DNA from: an uncultured Bacilli bacterium
GTDB taxonomy: Bacteria > Bacillota_I > Bacilli_A > RF39 > UBA660
Length of the DNA: 43,723 bases
Assembly (NCBI GenBank): GCA_934130175.1
Contig: CAKOXP010000013.1
Coordinates: forward strand, 1-43,723
Direction of reading: 5' to 3'
Positions 1 to 9,336 of this stretch are shown one piece after another (positions within the stretch are counted from its first letter, which is position 1; each line of letters begins with the position of its first letter). The notes below the pieces were generated by a model that saw only the letters and a list, made by a program, of their open reading frames with translations, had not been told where the DNA came from and ran no database searches. A program made the translations under genes and the position numbers.

Positions 1-104
1 TTTGTGTTTAACTCAATTATACGACTTAAGTCTTTTTTTATATAGAATTTGTTTCACATCAATTGTATAACAACAAATTCATAAGTCTTTTTTGCGATAG
101 TTAA

Positions 105-132
105 TTGACTTTTTATACTAATATGGTAAAAT
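105..132 (+). promoter_or_regulatory. Sigma-A-type promoter of the pilus operon
   Basis: TTGACT (105-110) and TAAAAT (127-132) are separated by 16 bases, with a TGG just before the -10. It lies 60 bases before the first gene of the Tad-like cluster, which has a good AAGGAG at 177-182. Most genes up to 10118 are tightly spaced or overlapping, so this probably drives the whole first operon. The 104 bases upstream hold no gene that I can support. Confidence 0.6.
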
Positions 133-192
133 AAAATATAGATATGATAATAGGGAGTATCCGTTGTCTTGCTAAAAAGGAGAATATAAATT

Positions 193-1986
193 ATGCATAA
201 TAAAAAGAATGAAAAGACAGTTAAATTAATAATTACTATTGTTGTTGTAGCATTATTGTTGTGGTTTTTAGTGTTAAGTCCAATAATCAAGTTTAAGAAA
301 ATGGAAAAAACACTTCTAGATTCTGCTAAAAGGTATTTTGAAGTAAATGAAAATTTACTACCTACAGGGAACAGATTAAGAAAAATATCTTTACAAACAC
401 TATACGATAAAGATTATATAAAAGATGACTTAAAGGCTCCATATACAAATTCACTTTGTGATACTAATAATAGTTGGGTCAAAGTAAGTAAATCAGATGA
501 TGGATATGACTATAGTGGATATTTAGAATGTGGAATATTTAGATCCAAAATAGATCATGAAGGTCCAGTAATAAAACTAAATGGTTCAGATGAAATAACT
601 ATATATAAAGATGATAAATACAAGGAACTTGGTGTAGAAAGTGTTTATGATAACACAGATGGAAAAATTTCTAAAAATAAAGTAACAATAGATTCATCAA
701 AAGTTAACACCGATAAAGTAGGTACTTATGAAGTTACCTATAGTATTAAAGATAGTTTAGAAAATGAAACAATAAAAAAACGTATTGTTAAAGTTACACA
801 GACACTTAATAATATAGTTAAGAAAAATACTGATAAAACTAATTATTACAAAGGAAGCAATACTGATAACTACCTAAAAATAGATGGCATTACTTTTAAA
901 ATAGTTGGAATTAATTCTGATAAAACAGTAAAAGTTGTTTCAAATGAAGCTTTAGCTTATATTGATTATAATAGTGTTAGTGAATGGTTAAATAATTATT
1001 TCTATGAAAAATTGAGTGATACAGCTAAAAATTATATAGTTAAGAGTAAATGGTGCAATAGTACTGTTTCTGATCCAAAAACAAATACTAAATGTAATGG
1101 TTATACAAAATCTCAATTTGTAGGACTATTGGCAATAGAAGATTATAATAAATCATATGATGAAAATAATGTTTCTAATCTTAATAATAATGTTGCAGTA
1201 TGGACTTATAATAGAAAAAATAATCAAGAAGCTTGGATAAATTCATATTATGATGGTGTTACAAGAGATTTTAGTGAATATAAGAATGCATCTAGAAAAA
1301 CAATTGTTGGAGTAAAACCAGCATTAAATATTAAAGCTGATTCTATCATAGTTGATGGAACAGGAAGTAATATAGATCCTTATATTTTAAAAGAAAATAA
1401 GACTACTCTAAAAGCTGGAAGTAAAATTTCAGATGCTGTTACAGGTTCATACATTAATTATTCTGGATATAATTTTAGAGTTATTTCAAAAGAGTCTGAT
1501 GGAACTGTTAAGGTTATTATGTTAGAGTCATTAAAAACTCAAAATGCTAATTTCTATTCAGAATTTGACAATACAGAAGGATTATATAATCCTAATAAGA
1601 AAGCAAATATAGGATATAAAATAAATAATAAAGTAACAGAGTATATAAAAACTAATTATTTTGATTCAAAAACAATAAATATCAAAAATTATACTAATTT
1701 AGTATCTTATACTAATAAAGTAACATCAAAAGAATATAAAGCTAAATTATCGTTAGCAAGCTTATTTGATTTATATAGTGCTCATATAGAATCTGGTGTA
1801 AGTACATGGTATCAAGAAAGTTCTAAAAAAGAAAACTATATTAATTCTCCAACAATTGGTGTTGTAGCAATTAAGTTTAGTAAGGATGAAGTTAATGGTG
1901 TTAAATTAGTTGGATATTTGAACAAAAATGTAGTTGTTAAGTCCGGCAATGGAACAGAAAATAAACCATATACATTAACAAAATAG
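193..1986 (+). CDS. Membrane-anchored surface protein with Ig-like and repeated C-terminal modules
   Basis: This 597-residue protein has a charged N-terminus, one membrane segment (about residues 10-32) and a long extracellular part. Residues about 35-118 form a small domain of the pattern AKRYFEVNENLLP followed by two cysteines. Residues about 122-202 look like a DUF5011-type Ig-like surface domain (GPVIKLNG, then GTYEVTYSIKDSLEN). Two related modules follow, each starting with a YL/YI-plus-FKIVG/FRVIS core and ending in a G-x-G-T/S-x-x-x-PY signature (DGTGSNIDPYIL, GNGTENKPYTL). The same membrane/two-Cys/module design recurs in the gene at 29715. There is no LPXTG-like signal. It heads an operon with sortase B and the Tad-like genes, so a surface or pilus accessory role is inferred. 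The exact function is unknown. Confidence 0.7.
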   Translation: MHNKKNEKTVKLIITIVVVALLLWFLVLSPIIKFKKMEKTLLDSAKRYFEVNENLLPTGNRLRKISLQTLYDKDYIKDDLKAPYTNSLCDTNNSWVKVSKSDDGYDYSGYLECGIFRSKIDHEGPVIKLNGSDEITIYKDDKYKELGVESVYDNTDGKISKNKVTIDSSKVNTDKVGTYEVTYSIKDSLENETIKKRIVKVTQTLNNIVKKNTDKTNYYKGSNTDNYLKIDGITFKIVGINSDKTVKVVSNEALAYIDYNSVSEWLNNYFYEKLSDTAKNYIVKSKWCNSTVSDPKTNTKCNGYTKSQFVGLLAIEDYNKSYDENNVSNLNNNVAVWTYNRKNNQEAWINSYYDGVTRDFSEYKNASRKTIVGVKPALNIKADSIIVDGTGSNIDPYILKENKTTLKAGSKISDAVTGSYINYSGYNFRVISKESDGTVKVIMLESLKTQNANFYSEFDNTEGLYNPNKKANIGYKINNKVTEYIKTNYFDSKTINIKNYTNLVSYTNKVTSKEYKAKLSLASLFDLYSAHIESGVSTWYQESSKKENYINSPTIGVVAIKFSKDEVNGVKLVGYLNKNVVVKSGNGTENKPYTLTK

Positions 1987-1997
1987 GAGTAGATAGT

Positions 1998-2771
1998 ATG
2001 AAAGAAATCAAAATAGATAAACAGAATCGTTGGCGGCTATTACTAGTTGTACTATTATTGATATTAAGTAGTGCAGTTATAATAATTAAACCATATTATA
2101 AAGTTGAAGATAGAACTGATAAAGTTAAGAACTATAAAGGTGTAAGTGGAGAAAAAGCTTTAGGTTGGTTGAGAGTTCAAGGAACAAATATTGATTTTCC
2201 AATAGTATATTATTATGCTACAGATGTAACTGATCCAACAAATGATTTAGGGTGGAGTTTTTCAAACAAAAAAACATTACAAGAAAAAACAACTATATTT
2301 TCTCATAATATTCTAAATGTTTCATCAAAACCACTTATAGCTGATAAGAATCATAAAAGGTTTGAACAATTACTTAGTTTTGTCTATACTGATTTCTTGA
2401 AAAAAAATAAATATATTGAATATACAACTAATGGTAAAAATTATCTATTTAAGATATATGGTGTTTCATTTCAAAAACAAGATGATTTAACATATAAACA
2501 AACTAAATTATCTAAAGATATGAAACAGAAATATATAAAGAAAGTTAAAAAAAATAGTTATTTTGATTTAAATGTTTCAGTTGATACTAATGATAAGTTA
2601 TTGACATTAGTAACTTGTACAAGGTTTTTTGGTGATAATACAGATTATTCATTTGTGGTAGATGCCAGAATGGTAAGAAAAAATGAATTAATTAGTAATT
2701 ATAGTTTAAAAGAACAAAAGAATTATGATAAAATAAAAGAGATAATGAAAGGAGATGCTGATAATGTATAA
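1998..2771 (+). CDS. srtB: Class B sortase
   Basis: Sortase transpeptidase of 257 residues, the usual size for class B. An N-terminal membrane anchor (about residues 12-31) is followed by WLRVQGTNIDFPIVY, the typical class B entry strand. The catalytic triad is visible: His103 in FSHN, Cys207 in TLVTCT and Arg224 in VVDAR. Such enzymes cleave a C-terminal sorting motif and join the protein to peptidoglycan or to another subunit. The gene starts 11 bases after the surface protein and its 3' end overlaps the next gene by 8 bases, so it is co-translated with the pilus locus. No neighbouring protein carries a recognisable sorting signal, so its substrate is encoded elsewhere or uses an unusual motif. 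Confidence 0.92.
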   Translation: MKEIKIDKQNRWRLLLVVLLLILSSAVIIIKPYYKVEDRTDKVKNYKGVSGEKALGWLRVQGTNIDFPIVYYYATDVTDPTNDLGWSFSNKKTLQEKTTIFSHNILNVSSKPLIADKNHKRFEQLLSFVYTDFLKKNKYIEYTTNGKNYLFKIYGVSFQKQDDLTYKQTKLSKDMKQKYIKKVKKNSYFDLNVSVDTNDKLLTLVTCTRFFGDNTDYSFVVDARMVRKNELISNYSLKEQKNYDKIKEIMKGDADNV

Positions 2772-5700
2772 AGGTATTAAAAGGGTTGGCTATAGTGTTT
2801 TATTTGCTACATCAATTATGCTTGGTCTTATGCCAAATGTAAGTGCAGAAACAAAAGATGAAGCTGCTAAAAAGGCTTGTGATCAAGCTTTATTTTCAGG
2901 AAAAATGTTAAAAGCTGATAAAAATAGCAATAGTATAAGCATCTATGCAAAAGAGGGACAATGGACAATAAAATATGCTATAGATTATGATTCAACATCT
3001 GCAGACTATAGTTTGGTTCTAAGTACTTCAGCTTCACCAAGCATAGATAAGTATATTGGTGGTTCTACAAAATCAATACCTGTTGGTGCTGGAAATGCTA
3101 TACTAGTGATTGCAGAACCAAAATATAAAACAGAGAAAGATGGTAACGAAAATGTAAATAGAATTGTTAATACAAAGGGAAAAGTACTAAAAGTTCCATA
3201 TAAGTATAATGGTAAAGACTATACTACAACATGTAAAGCAGGAACTGTTACCTTAGATCCAAGTGGAAAAATAAAAATAACTGATACAGCCGCTTATGTT
3301 TCAAAGAAATTTAATGCTTCATCTTTGACTACTATTACCCTTGATGAAGAAGAAAAAGCTGAGTGTCAGGCTATGCAAGAAGGAAAGTTAAAAGTAGGTG
3401 ACACTAGCCCATATTTGGCAACTAAAGATGATGTTGAGAAGTATAGGGAACAAATGAGGCTCAGCTTCCCATATTGTTATAACGCGTATTCTTCATCTTT
3501 TGAAATAACAGCTAGTACGATCAAAGAGGTAAGACAATCATCATTAAAGGCATATAAAGCTTATCTTGATTTTCAAAATCAACAAAAAGATAATAGTAAA
3601 TATACTGCAGCAGAAGAAGAGATAGCAAGGGATGGATACAAAGAGTTAAAATATTCAGATAGAGATAATAAAACTGAAGTAAAGCCTCCTTTATCTTGTA
3701 AAAAAGAGCAAACAACAGCTGCAACAGAAAGGTATTACACAAAGCATCAAGAAGTAAATAATAAAGCTTGTCAAGTTGACTGTATAGAACAATTACAAGT
3801 TACTTATGATCCACCTGTAGCTACAAAAGCAGGTATGTGTTTTCAATATAAAGTGACAGTAAGAAGTAAGGTTTCTTGTAAAACAGAATTAAAAAATGAT
3901 ATTAAATGGCCTAGTGGTAATGCTAATATTTGTGATTATTCACCAATTTGTAGTGGTAATGATCAAGAAACTCAAGCAGGACCAAACGAAGAGTTTGATT
4001 CATGTATAAACGAGTGTGATAACGGTAAGTACTCTCAAAAGTGTATAAATAAATGCTATAAAGAAATTTATGAGAAAAAGAAAACCAAAAATACTGAAAC
4101 AAACATTAAGAAAACTTCAAATAATAATACATCAAATTCAGCAACTGTCATTAAATTAGCAAAATCTAGCAATGATGAATATTACAAAATAGAAGGTTGT
4201 AAAAATAACCAACAAATACAGAAAAATGCAGAAACCTGTGCTAGGAAGTTTTATAAACTAAAACAAAGAGAACCTATGGGTAGCTATGACCTAGCAACAA
4301 ATCCTCCTGATTGGTATGATTATGTATGGAACCCTGTTGATAGCGTTGAGATAACCTCTGGGAAACCATCTACAGATAATTGGATTGAATCAATTAAAAG
4401 ATCTTCTCCATATTATTTCCGTAGTTATTCAGTGGCACTAAAAACTATTCAATCATTCTTTGGTGTTAATAGTGGAACAAATGGATATGGTGAAGCAAGA
4501 ACTTATATAATAGATGATAATGGAATTAAACGACAAAGTACTAATAATTATAACTGTTCCGAAAAATGTGGATTTAAAATTTCAAGTAGTCCTAATTGTG
4601 TTAGTACCAGCCAGCAATTAGAAGAATACTATAAAAAAGCATTTGATAATATTTATAATCAATTATCAGATTGTACATCAAAGGCGGAATGTAAAAGTGG
4701 AGTAGTATCATCATTTAATATTGGTGTTGATTATGATAAGGAAGATGTAACAACAGGTAAAGAAAATTCCGGTAATAATAGTTGGGAAGCTACAAATAAG
4801 TCTGGAACTGGTACATCTGACATGGATAACATTGGTACTGATAAAAATCCAGCTGGCTCTAAAAAAATGTTTATTCCTATTACTGTTGAAGATGAACAGC
4901 AAAAAAATAGAGGTAATAGGGACTTAGAAACATCAAATAACAATGGTATTAATGGTACATGTTATGGTAAAGATAATGCTAGTTACTGGCAACATTATAA
5001 AACTACTATTACATTCCCAGGAACTTGGATTAATTTAAAATCAGGTAAAAGAATATTTGGTGAACCATCATCAATTGAAAAAGATTATTTAAGAGAAAAA
5101 GAAAATTATTATTGTACAGGATATGATTATAAACCAGTTAATGAAACTTGGTGGGATTGGAAAGTAAATAACGTTGGGAATATCACAGAAATAAAATTAG
5201 AAAAAGCGGATAATATTAAGGCTGAAATAAAAAAATTTGGTAAATATAATTGGTCTTTAAATTTAAATTGTTTCTATGGTTTAAGTAATGAAGTAACTAA
5301 ATGTGTAGGTCCTACATGTGACCCTTCATGTAGTGGTGGAGAATGTAGTACAACAATCAAGAATATAAAAATGAGAGCAGTAGATCAACAAGATTTATTT
5401 GCAGGAAGATCAAATGATAAAGTTGGATTCAACTGGACAAGTGCTGCACAGGATCAAGTAGCATTAAGTGCTAGTAGTTCTAATGCAAAATCATATGGTG
5501 TAGATCCAGGAAAATATGCTGAAATACTTCAAAAACAAGCAAAAAGCAACTCAGAAATTGCTTATAGTGGTACTGCTGATTACTCTCTACATTTAACTAA
5601 AGATAATATAACAGAATTAAGAAAATATGTTAAAGAAAATGGATATACTTCATATCAAGGAAAAAAAGGTGGAAAACCATATACAGAAGTTGAAGGTATT

Positions 5701-5817
5701 GAATTATATTACTATACAAGTGGTATTTTAGATGACGCAACATTTACAACTAACTTCAAAAAAAATACAAAGCTTGGAGTAAACAATGCTTATAAGGTGG
5801 TGTTAGATAATGAATAA
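2764..5817 (+). CDS. Large cysteine-rich secreted protein, pilus-locus adhesin candidate
   Basis: I chose the ATG at 2764 because AAAGGAG (2748-2754) sits 9 bases before it, whereas the ATG at 2755 is only one base from that site. The 1017-residue product has a signal peptide ending at about NVSA/ET and then no further membrane segment. It contains 29 cysteines, several clustered (CINEC...CINKC; CVGPTCDPSCSGGEC), which suggests many disulphides or a knotted fold. The middle (about residues 430-460) is Asn/Thr/Ser/Lys-rich, like a linker. No LPXTG-type or transmembrane C-terminus is present, so it is either released or held by the pilus machinery. I do not recognise the family. Its place between sortase B and a pseudopilin suggests a tip adhesin or another secreted pilus component, which is inference. 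Confidence 0.75.
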   Translation: MYKGIKRVGYSVLFATSIMLGLMPNVSAETKDEAAKKACDQALFSGKMLKADKNSNSISIYAKEGQWTIKYAIDYDSTSADYSLVLSTSASPSIDKYIGGSTKSIPVGAGNAILVIAEPKYKTEKDGNENVNRIVNTKGKVLKVPYKYNGKDYTTTCKAGTVTLDPSGKIKITDTAAYVSKKFNASSLTTITLDEEEKAECQAMQEGKLKVGDTSPYLATKDDVEKYREQMRLSFPYCYNAYSSSFEITASTIKEVRQSSLKAYKAYLDFQNQQKDNSKYTAAEEEIARDGYKELKYSDRDNKTEVKPPLSCKKEQTTAATERYYTKHQEVNNKACQVDCIEQLQVTYDPPVATKAGMCFQYKVTVRSKVSCKTELKNDIKWPSGNANICDYSPICSGNDQETQAGPNEEFDSCINECDNGKYSQKCINKCYKEIYEKKKTKNTETNIKKTSNNNTSNSATVIKLAKSSNDEYYKIEGCKNNQQIQKNAETCARKFYKLKQREPMGSYDLATNPPDWYDYVWNPVDSVEITSGKPSTDNWIESIKRSSPYYFRSYSVALKTIQSFFGVNSGTNGYGEARTYIIDDNGIKRQSTNNYNCSEKCGFKISSSPNCVSTSQQLEEYYKKAFDNIYNQLSDCTSKAECKSGVVSSFNIGVDYDKEDVTTGKENSGNNSWEATNKSGTGTSDMDNIGTDKNPAGSKKMFIPITVEDEQQKNRGNRDLETSNNNGINGTCYGKDNASYWQHYKTTITFPGTWINLKSGKRIFGEPSSIEKDYLREKENYYCTGYDYKPVNETWWDWKVNNVGNITEIKLEKADNIKAEIKKFGKYNWSLNLNCFYGLSNEVTKCVGPTCDPSCSGGECSTTIKNIKMRAVDQQDLFAGRSNDKVGFNWTSAAQDQVALSASSSNAKSYGVDPGKYAEILQKQAKSNSEIAYSGTADYSLHLTKDNITELRKYVKENGYTSYQGKKGGKPYTEVEGIELYYYTSGILDDATFTTNFKKNTKLGVNNAYKVVLDNE

Positions 5818-6259
5818 AGCATATTTATTGGTAGGTACAATAATATTAAGTATTTTAGCTTTAGCAGCTATTAACCTAATTAGTAACTATTCTTCAGGTA
5901 ATGAATTAGATTATTATCTATTAAAAGAAACAACTCAAGCAGCTATGATGGATTCATTGGATACAGCTTATTGGGGTGGTGCTAGAGGAGTATATAGAAT
6001 CGATAAGGAGAAGTTTGTTGAAAACTTCGTCCTTAGATTTGCTTCTAATGTAGATAATTCAAGAGAATATGATATTAAATTCTATGATATAAATGAAGTT
6101 CCACCAAAAGTAACTGTTCAAATAGACTCTCTTAACTCAAGTTTATCAGTAGACGGAAAATCAAATATAAACATATCTACGCGTTTAGAGGGTATATTAG
6201 AAACAAATAATAAAAAAGATCCAATATTAACTACTAAATATTTAAAAGGTGATTATTAG
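5810..6259 (+). CDS. TadE/TadF-like pseudopilin
   Basis: A 149-residue protein with one N-terminal hydrophobic helix (about residues 4-25) followed directly by an extracellular alpha/beta-sized region, the usual layout of minor pseudopilins of Tad systems. The gene overlaps the cysteine-rich protein by 8 bases, indicating translational coupling. The helix is preceded by almost no leader and no canonical prepilin peptidase Gly/Glu motif is obvious, as is often true for TadE/TadF-type proteins. The motif RIDKEKFVENFVLRFA follows the helix. The family call rests on architecture and context; I cannot assign a named family from sequence alone. Confidence 0.6.
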   Translation: MNKAYLLVGTIILSILALAAINLISNYSSGNELDYYLLKETTQAAMMDSLDTAYWGGARGVYRIDKEKFVENFVLRFASNVDNSREYDIKFYDINEVPPKVTVQIDSLNSSLSVDGKSNINISTRLEGILETNNKKDPILTTKYLKGDY

Positions 6260-6280
6260 GATTAAGAAAGGAAGAATAAA

Positions 6281-7084
6281 ATGGGAAATATTAGTGTAAC
6301 AATCAAAAGAATTTTATCAAATAAAAATACAGTTACTGTACTTGGTGTTATTGCAGCTGTATTAGTATTATATTTTGGTTATAATTCAAGAGTAAAAAAG
6401 GCAATTACTCCAATTAATGTACCTTATGCTAAAGAAACAATTAAACCAGGTACACAAATAACAGAAGATATGATAGGGTATAAAAATGTATCAAGTGAAA
6501 CTGTTAATGATGGTATGGCATATACAAATGTAAATGATGTTAAAAACAAGTATGCAAATGCCGATAGTGTAATACCACAAGGAAGTTTATTCTATAAAAG
6601 ATCAGTTGTAGAAAAAAGTCAATTACCTGATGAAATTATTTATGACTATCCTGATGGATATGTATTATATTATATGAATGTAGACACAGAATCAACTTAT
6701 GGTAATGCAATTTATCCAGGTAACTATATAGATATTTATTTAAAAGCTCAAAATGCTCAAGCAGAAGGTGAAAATATCGTTACAAGTGATAAAATTATGG
6801 TTGGTAAATTATTAGAAAATGTAAAAGTAATTGCGGTTAATGATGCAAATGGTAATAATGTATTTGCCGATGTTGATGAAAATAGAACTCCTGCAACGTT
6901 AATCTTTGCAGTTCCTCAAGAGTATTATATCCTACTTAATAAGGCTAAGTACTTAAGATCAGTTTCAACTACTTTAATTCCAGTTCCAACAGCTGAGAGT
7001 TTAAAAGATGATCCAGGAGATTTAAAACTAAGTAGTGAAGAGTTAAAGAATTACATTAACAGTATTACTGTTTGGACAGAATAA
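6281..7084 (+). CDS. cpaB: Flp pilus assembly protein CpaB/RcpC-like (SAF domain)
   Basis: 267 residues with an N-terminal membrane segment (about 17-31) and then an SAF domain at about residues 43-110: VPYAKETIKPGTQITEDMI, then a stretch ending in IPQGSLFYKRSVV, the classic shape of CpaB/RcpC proteins. A second part (about 125-240) matches the RcpC/CpaB C-terminal region (YPGNYIDIYLK, FAVPQEYYILLNKAK). In Tad pili this protein sits on the outer face of the membrane and helps assemble the secretion complex. It lies 34 bases before the motor ATPase gene, the normal cpaB-to-cpaF neighbourhood. The AAAGGA site before the ATG is good. Confidence 0.85.
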   Translation: MGNISVTIKRILSNKNTVTVLGVIAAVLVLYFGYNSRVKKAITPINVPYAKETIKPGTQITEDMIGYKNVSSETVNDGMAYTNVNDVKNKYANADSVIPQGSLFYKRSVVEKSQLPDEIIYDYPDGYVLYYMNVDTESTYGNAIYPGNYIDIYLKAQNAQAEGENIVTSDKIMVGKLLENVKVIAVNDANGNNVFADVDENRTPATLIFAVPQEYYILLNKAKYLRSVSTTLIPVPTAESLKDDPGDLKLSSEELKNYINSITVWTE

Positions 7085-7118
7085 AAAGAAGAAAAAAAAG
7101 AAAAAGGGATGTGGTTAG

Positions 7119-8429
7119 ATGAACGAAAGTATCTTTGACAAATTAGATTTTGGACCATTAAAACCATTGCTAGATGATGATGATATTACCGATATTTCAT
7201 TTTGTAATAAAGGACAGATTTGGGTTCGTTCTCTAACTCAAGGTTCAAAAAGAATTGAAGTAGAAGGCGTTACTCAAGAATTCATGGAAAAGTTAGCATT
7301 TCAGTGTTCAAATGTAATGGGAACAACATTTAATAATGCAAAACCATTTTTGGATGCTGAATCTGCTGAATTGCGTTTTAACTTTGTTCATGAATCTATT
7401 GCTACTAATGGTATAGCTTGTGTTATTCGTAAAACACCTGCTAAAATCCGTTTGGAAAAGCAAAAATTATTACAAGAAGATTATTTTACAGCTGATATTC
7501 ATGATATTTTGATTAAATGTGTTGAAGGACATTGTAATATCTTAGTTGCTGGAGAAACTGGTTCAGGTAAAACTGAGTTTGTTAAATATCTAGCAAGTCA
7601 TACAAAAGAAAATGAAAAAATAATTACTATTGAAGATACACTGGAACTTCACTTGGATAGAATATTTCCTGAAAGAGATATCGTTGCAATGAAAACAAAT
7701 AATGTTGCAAGTTACACAGATGTTTTAGTTACTTGTATGCGTCAGAATCCTAAGTGGATTTTACTTTCAGAAGTTCGTAGTGCTGAAGCTGTTAGTGCCG
7801 TACGTAACTCAATATCTTCAGGACATAATATTTTATCAACAATCCATGCTGATAAAGCAAGTGCTATTCCTTATCGTTTATACAGTTTGATGGAAACCGA
7901 TTTGGAAGTTGATCAATTCTTAAATACAATCTATCGTTATATTCAATTAGGTGTACATATTAAGGCATACTATAGTAAGCAATATGGTAAATTTCATCGT
8001 GAACTTGATGAAGTTGTTGAGTTTTATGTAGATGATGATAATAAACCGCAATCACATATAATTTACCAAAAATTATTTGGAAAGGCTCCAATTACCCATA
8101 AACCTAGTAAGCATTTAATAGAGTATTTGGAAAATCAAAATATCGATATTTCCTCACTTGTTGAGCATATGGCAAAAGAATCAGGTGAAAGTGTAGCACA
8201 ACAAAATGCTGAAGCTTTAAATAATAAAAATATAAATAATAATCCACAAAAGACAACTCCAAATCAAGTAAATACATCAACAATAGTAAATAAACCAGCT
8301 CAGGTTCAAACTATTCCAGTTCAAAATGTTCCAAAACCAGAGGTAAAACAAGTTATAGTAAATCAACAAGTAACTACACAAGTTCCAAGACCACAGGTTG
8401 TAACTGTGCCACCTGTAGGAAGTAATTAA
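7119..8429 (+). CDS. cpaF: Pilus assembly motor ATPase CpaF/TadA (VirB11 superfamily)
   Basis: Cytoplasmic secretion ATPase of 436 residues. An N-terminal domain (about 1-130) is followed by Walker A GETGSGKT (145-152), the Asp-box region IEDTLEL (171-177), the Walker B-like ILLSEVR with Glu218, and His-box residues in SSGHN (His236) and TIHAD (His243). These are the diagnostic blocks of TadA/CpaF ATPases, which power pilus extension and in some Tad systems retraction. The last 80 or so residues form a Gln/Asn/Pro/Val-rich tail not found in the core enzyme. As a VirB11 relative it could in principle also serve the T4SS genes downstream, which lack a VirB11 of their own; that is inference. Confidence 0.93.
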   Translation: MNESIFDKLDFGPLKPLLDDDDITDISFCNKGQIWVRSLTQGSKRIEVEGVTQEFMEKLAFQCSNVMGTTFNNAKPFLDAESAELRFNFVHESIATNGIACVIRKTPAKIRLEKQKLLQEDYFTADIHDILIKCVEGHCNILVAGETGSGKTEFVKYLASHTKENEKIITIEDTLELHLDRIFPERDIVAMKTNNVASYTDVLVTCMRQNPKWILLSEVRSAEAVSAVRNSISSGHNILSTIHADKASAIPYRLYSLMETDLEVDQFLNTIYRYIQLGVHIKAYYSKQYGKFHRELDEVVEFYVDDDNKPQSHIIYQKLFGKAPITHKPSKHLIEYLENQNIDISSLVEHMAKESGESVAQQNAEALNNKNINNNPQKTTPNQVNTSTIVNKPAQVQTIPVQNVPKPEVKQVIVNQQVTTQVPRPQVVTVPPVGSN

Positions 8430-8442
8430 GGGGTGATGAAAG

Positions 8443-9336
8443 ATGGTACTGTTTTTATTACTACTAATTGCATTTATTATCTTAATAAGTCGTAATTATA
8501 ATGGTGATAACTTAGGAAAATATGTTGTGCAGCAAGCATCAAATATATACAGTAAATATGCTCCATACTCATTTAAAGTTGTACGTGAAAAAACAAAACA
8601 ATTAGGTAAGGAGTTTACTCCTAGAGATTACCTAATTCAAGTAATCGTCTTTTCAGTAGCAACTGGTGTTATTACATATATGTATTTCTATAGTGTCGCA
8701 ACAACAATATTCTATATATTTGTAGTAATTGCATTTATCCCATATTTATCATACTTAAGATGTAAAAAAGTTTATAGTGAGTTTATTTTTGAACAAATTC
8801 AAACATATACATCAAATACTATTATGGAGTTTGCAACTACTCAATCATTTGTAAAATCACTTGAAGGTGTAAGAGATTCTGGAATATTAGAAGATCCTGT
8901 AAAAACAGATGTTGAACATATGATAGAACTTGCTTATCAAAATGGTACAATTGATGAATCTGTCAATTATATGTCAAATCTATATCCATATTTTATAGTT
9001 AAAAATATGCACCAATTATTTTTACAAATAACAAAAGAAGGTGCTAGAAACTCTATGGATAGTTTGGAAAATATGCAGATGGATATCGATATGCTTGTTG
9101 AAAGTGTTTACCGTGACCGTATTGATAGAGCAACATTCCATAAACAATTTCTACAATTTGGAATTATGCTTTACTTGATGGTTATGCTAGTCCAATACTT
9201 ACTTGGAACAGAAGCGTATTTAAAACTTTTGGAATCTTGGGTAATACAGGTATTACTGCACGGGGTTATTATAATTAATAGTATGTTCCTTCTTAAAGGT
9301 GAAAAATATTATTATGAGAATGTAGGTGCTGAGTAA
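8443..9336 (+). CDS. tadB: TadB-like inner-membrane platform protein (T2SSF family)
   Basis: 297 residues: an N-terminal membrane helix, a paired hydrophobic region at about 65-105, a cytoplasmic helical region at about 110-235 and two C-terminal membrane helices (about 238-284). This is the arrangement of TadB-type T2SSF proteins, which couple the CpaF motor to pilin assembly. The central helices (EFIFEQIQTYTSNTIMEFATTQSF, split here as EFIFEQIQ and TIMEFATTQSF) match the region that contacts the ATPase in this family. It follows cpaF by 13 bases with GGGGTG as ribosome site and overlaps tadC by one base (TAATG). Confidence 0.82.
   Translation: MVLFLLLLIAFIILISRNYNGDNLGKYVVQQASNIYSKYAPYSFKVVREKTKQLGKEFTPRDYLIQVIVFSVATGVITYMYFYSVATTIFYIFVVIAFIPYLSYLRCKKVYSEFIFEQIQTYTSNTIMEFATTQSFVKSLEGVRDSGILEDPVKTDVEHMIELAYQNGTIDESVNYMSNLYPYFIVKNMHQLFLQITKEGARNSMDSLENMQMDIDMLVESVYRDRIDRATFHKQFLQFGIMLYLMVMLVQYLLGTEAYLKLLESWVIQVLLHGVIIINSMFLLKGEKYYYENVGAE

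Noticed and set aside
20..40. GACTTAAGTC palindrome plus T-run as a terminator
   Set aside because: The palindrome has no loop, so only a three-bp stem can form; too weak to call.
3521..5000. Antisense open frames inside the cysteine-rich gene and other shadow frames
   Set aside because: They lie opposite a gene with a signal peptide, ribosome site and coherent protein; hydrophobic low-complexity products are typical of antisense frames in AT-rich DNA.
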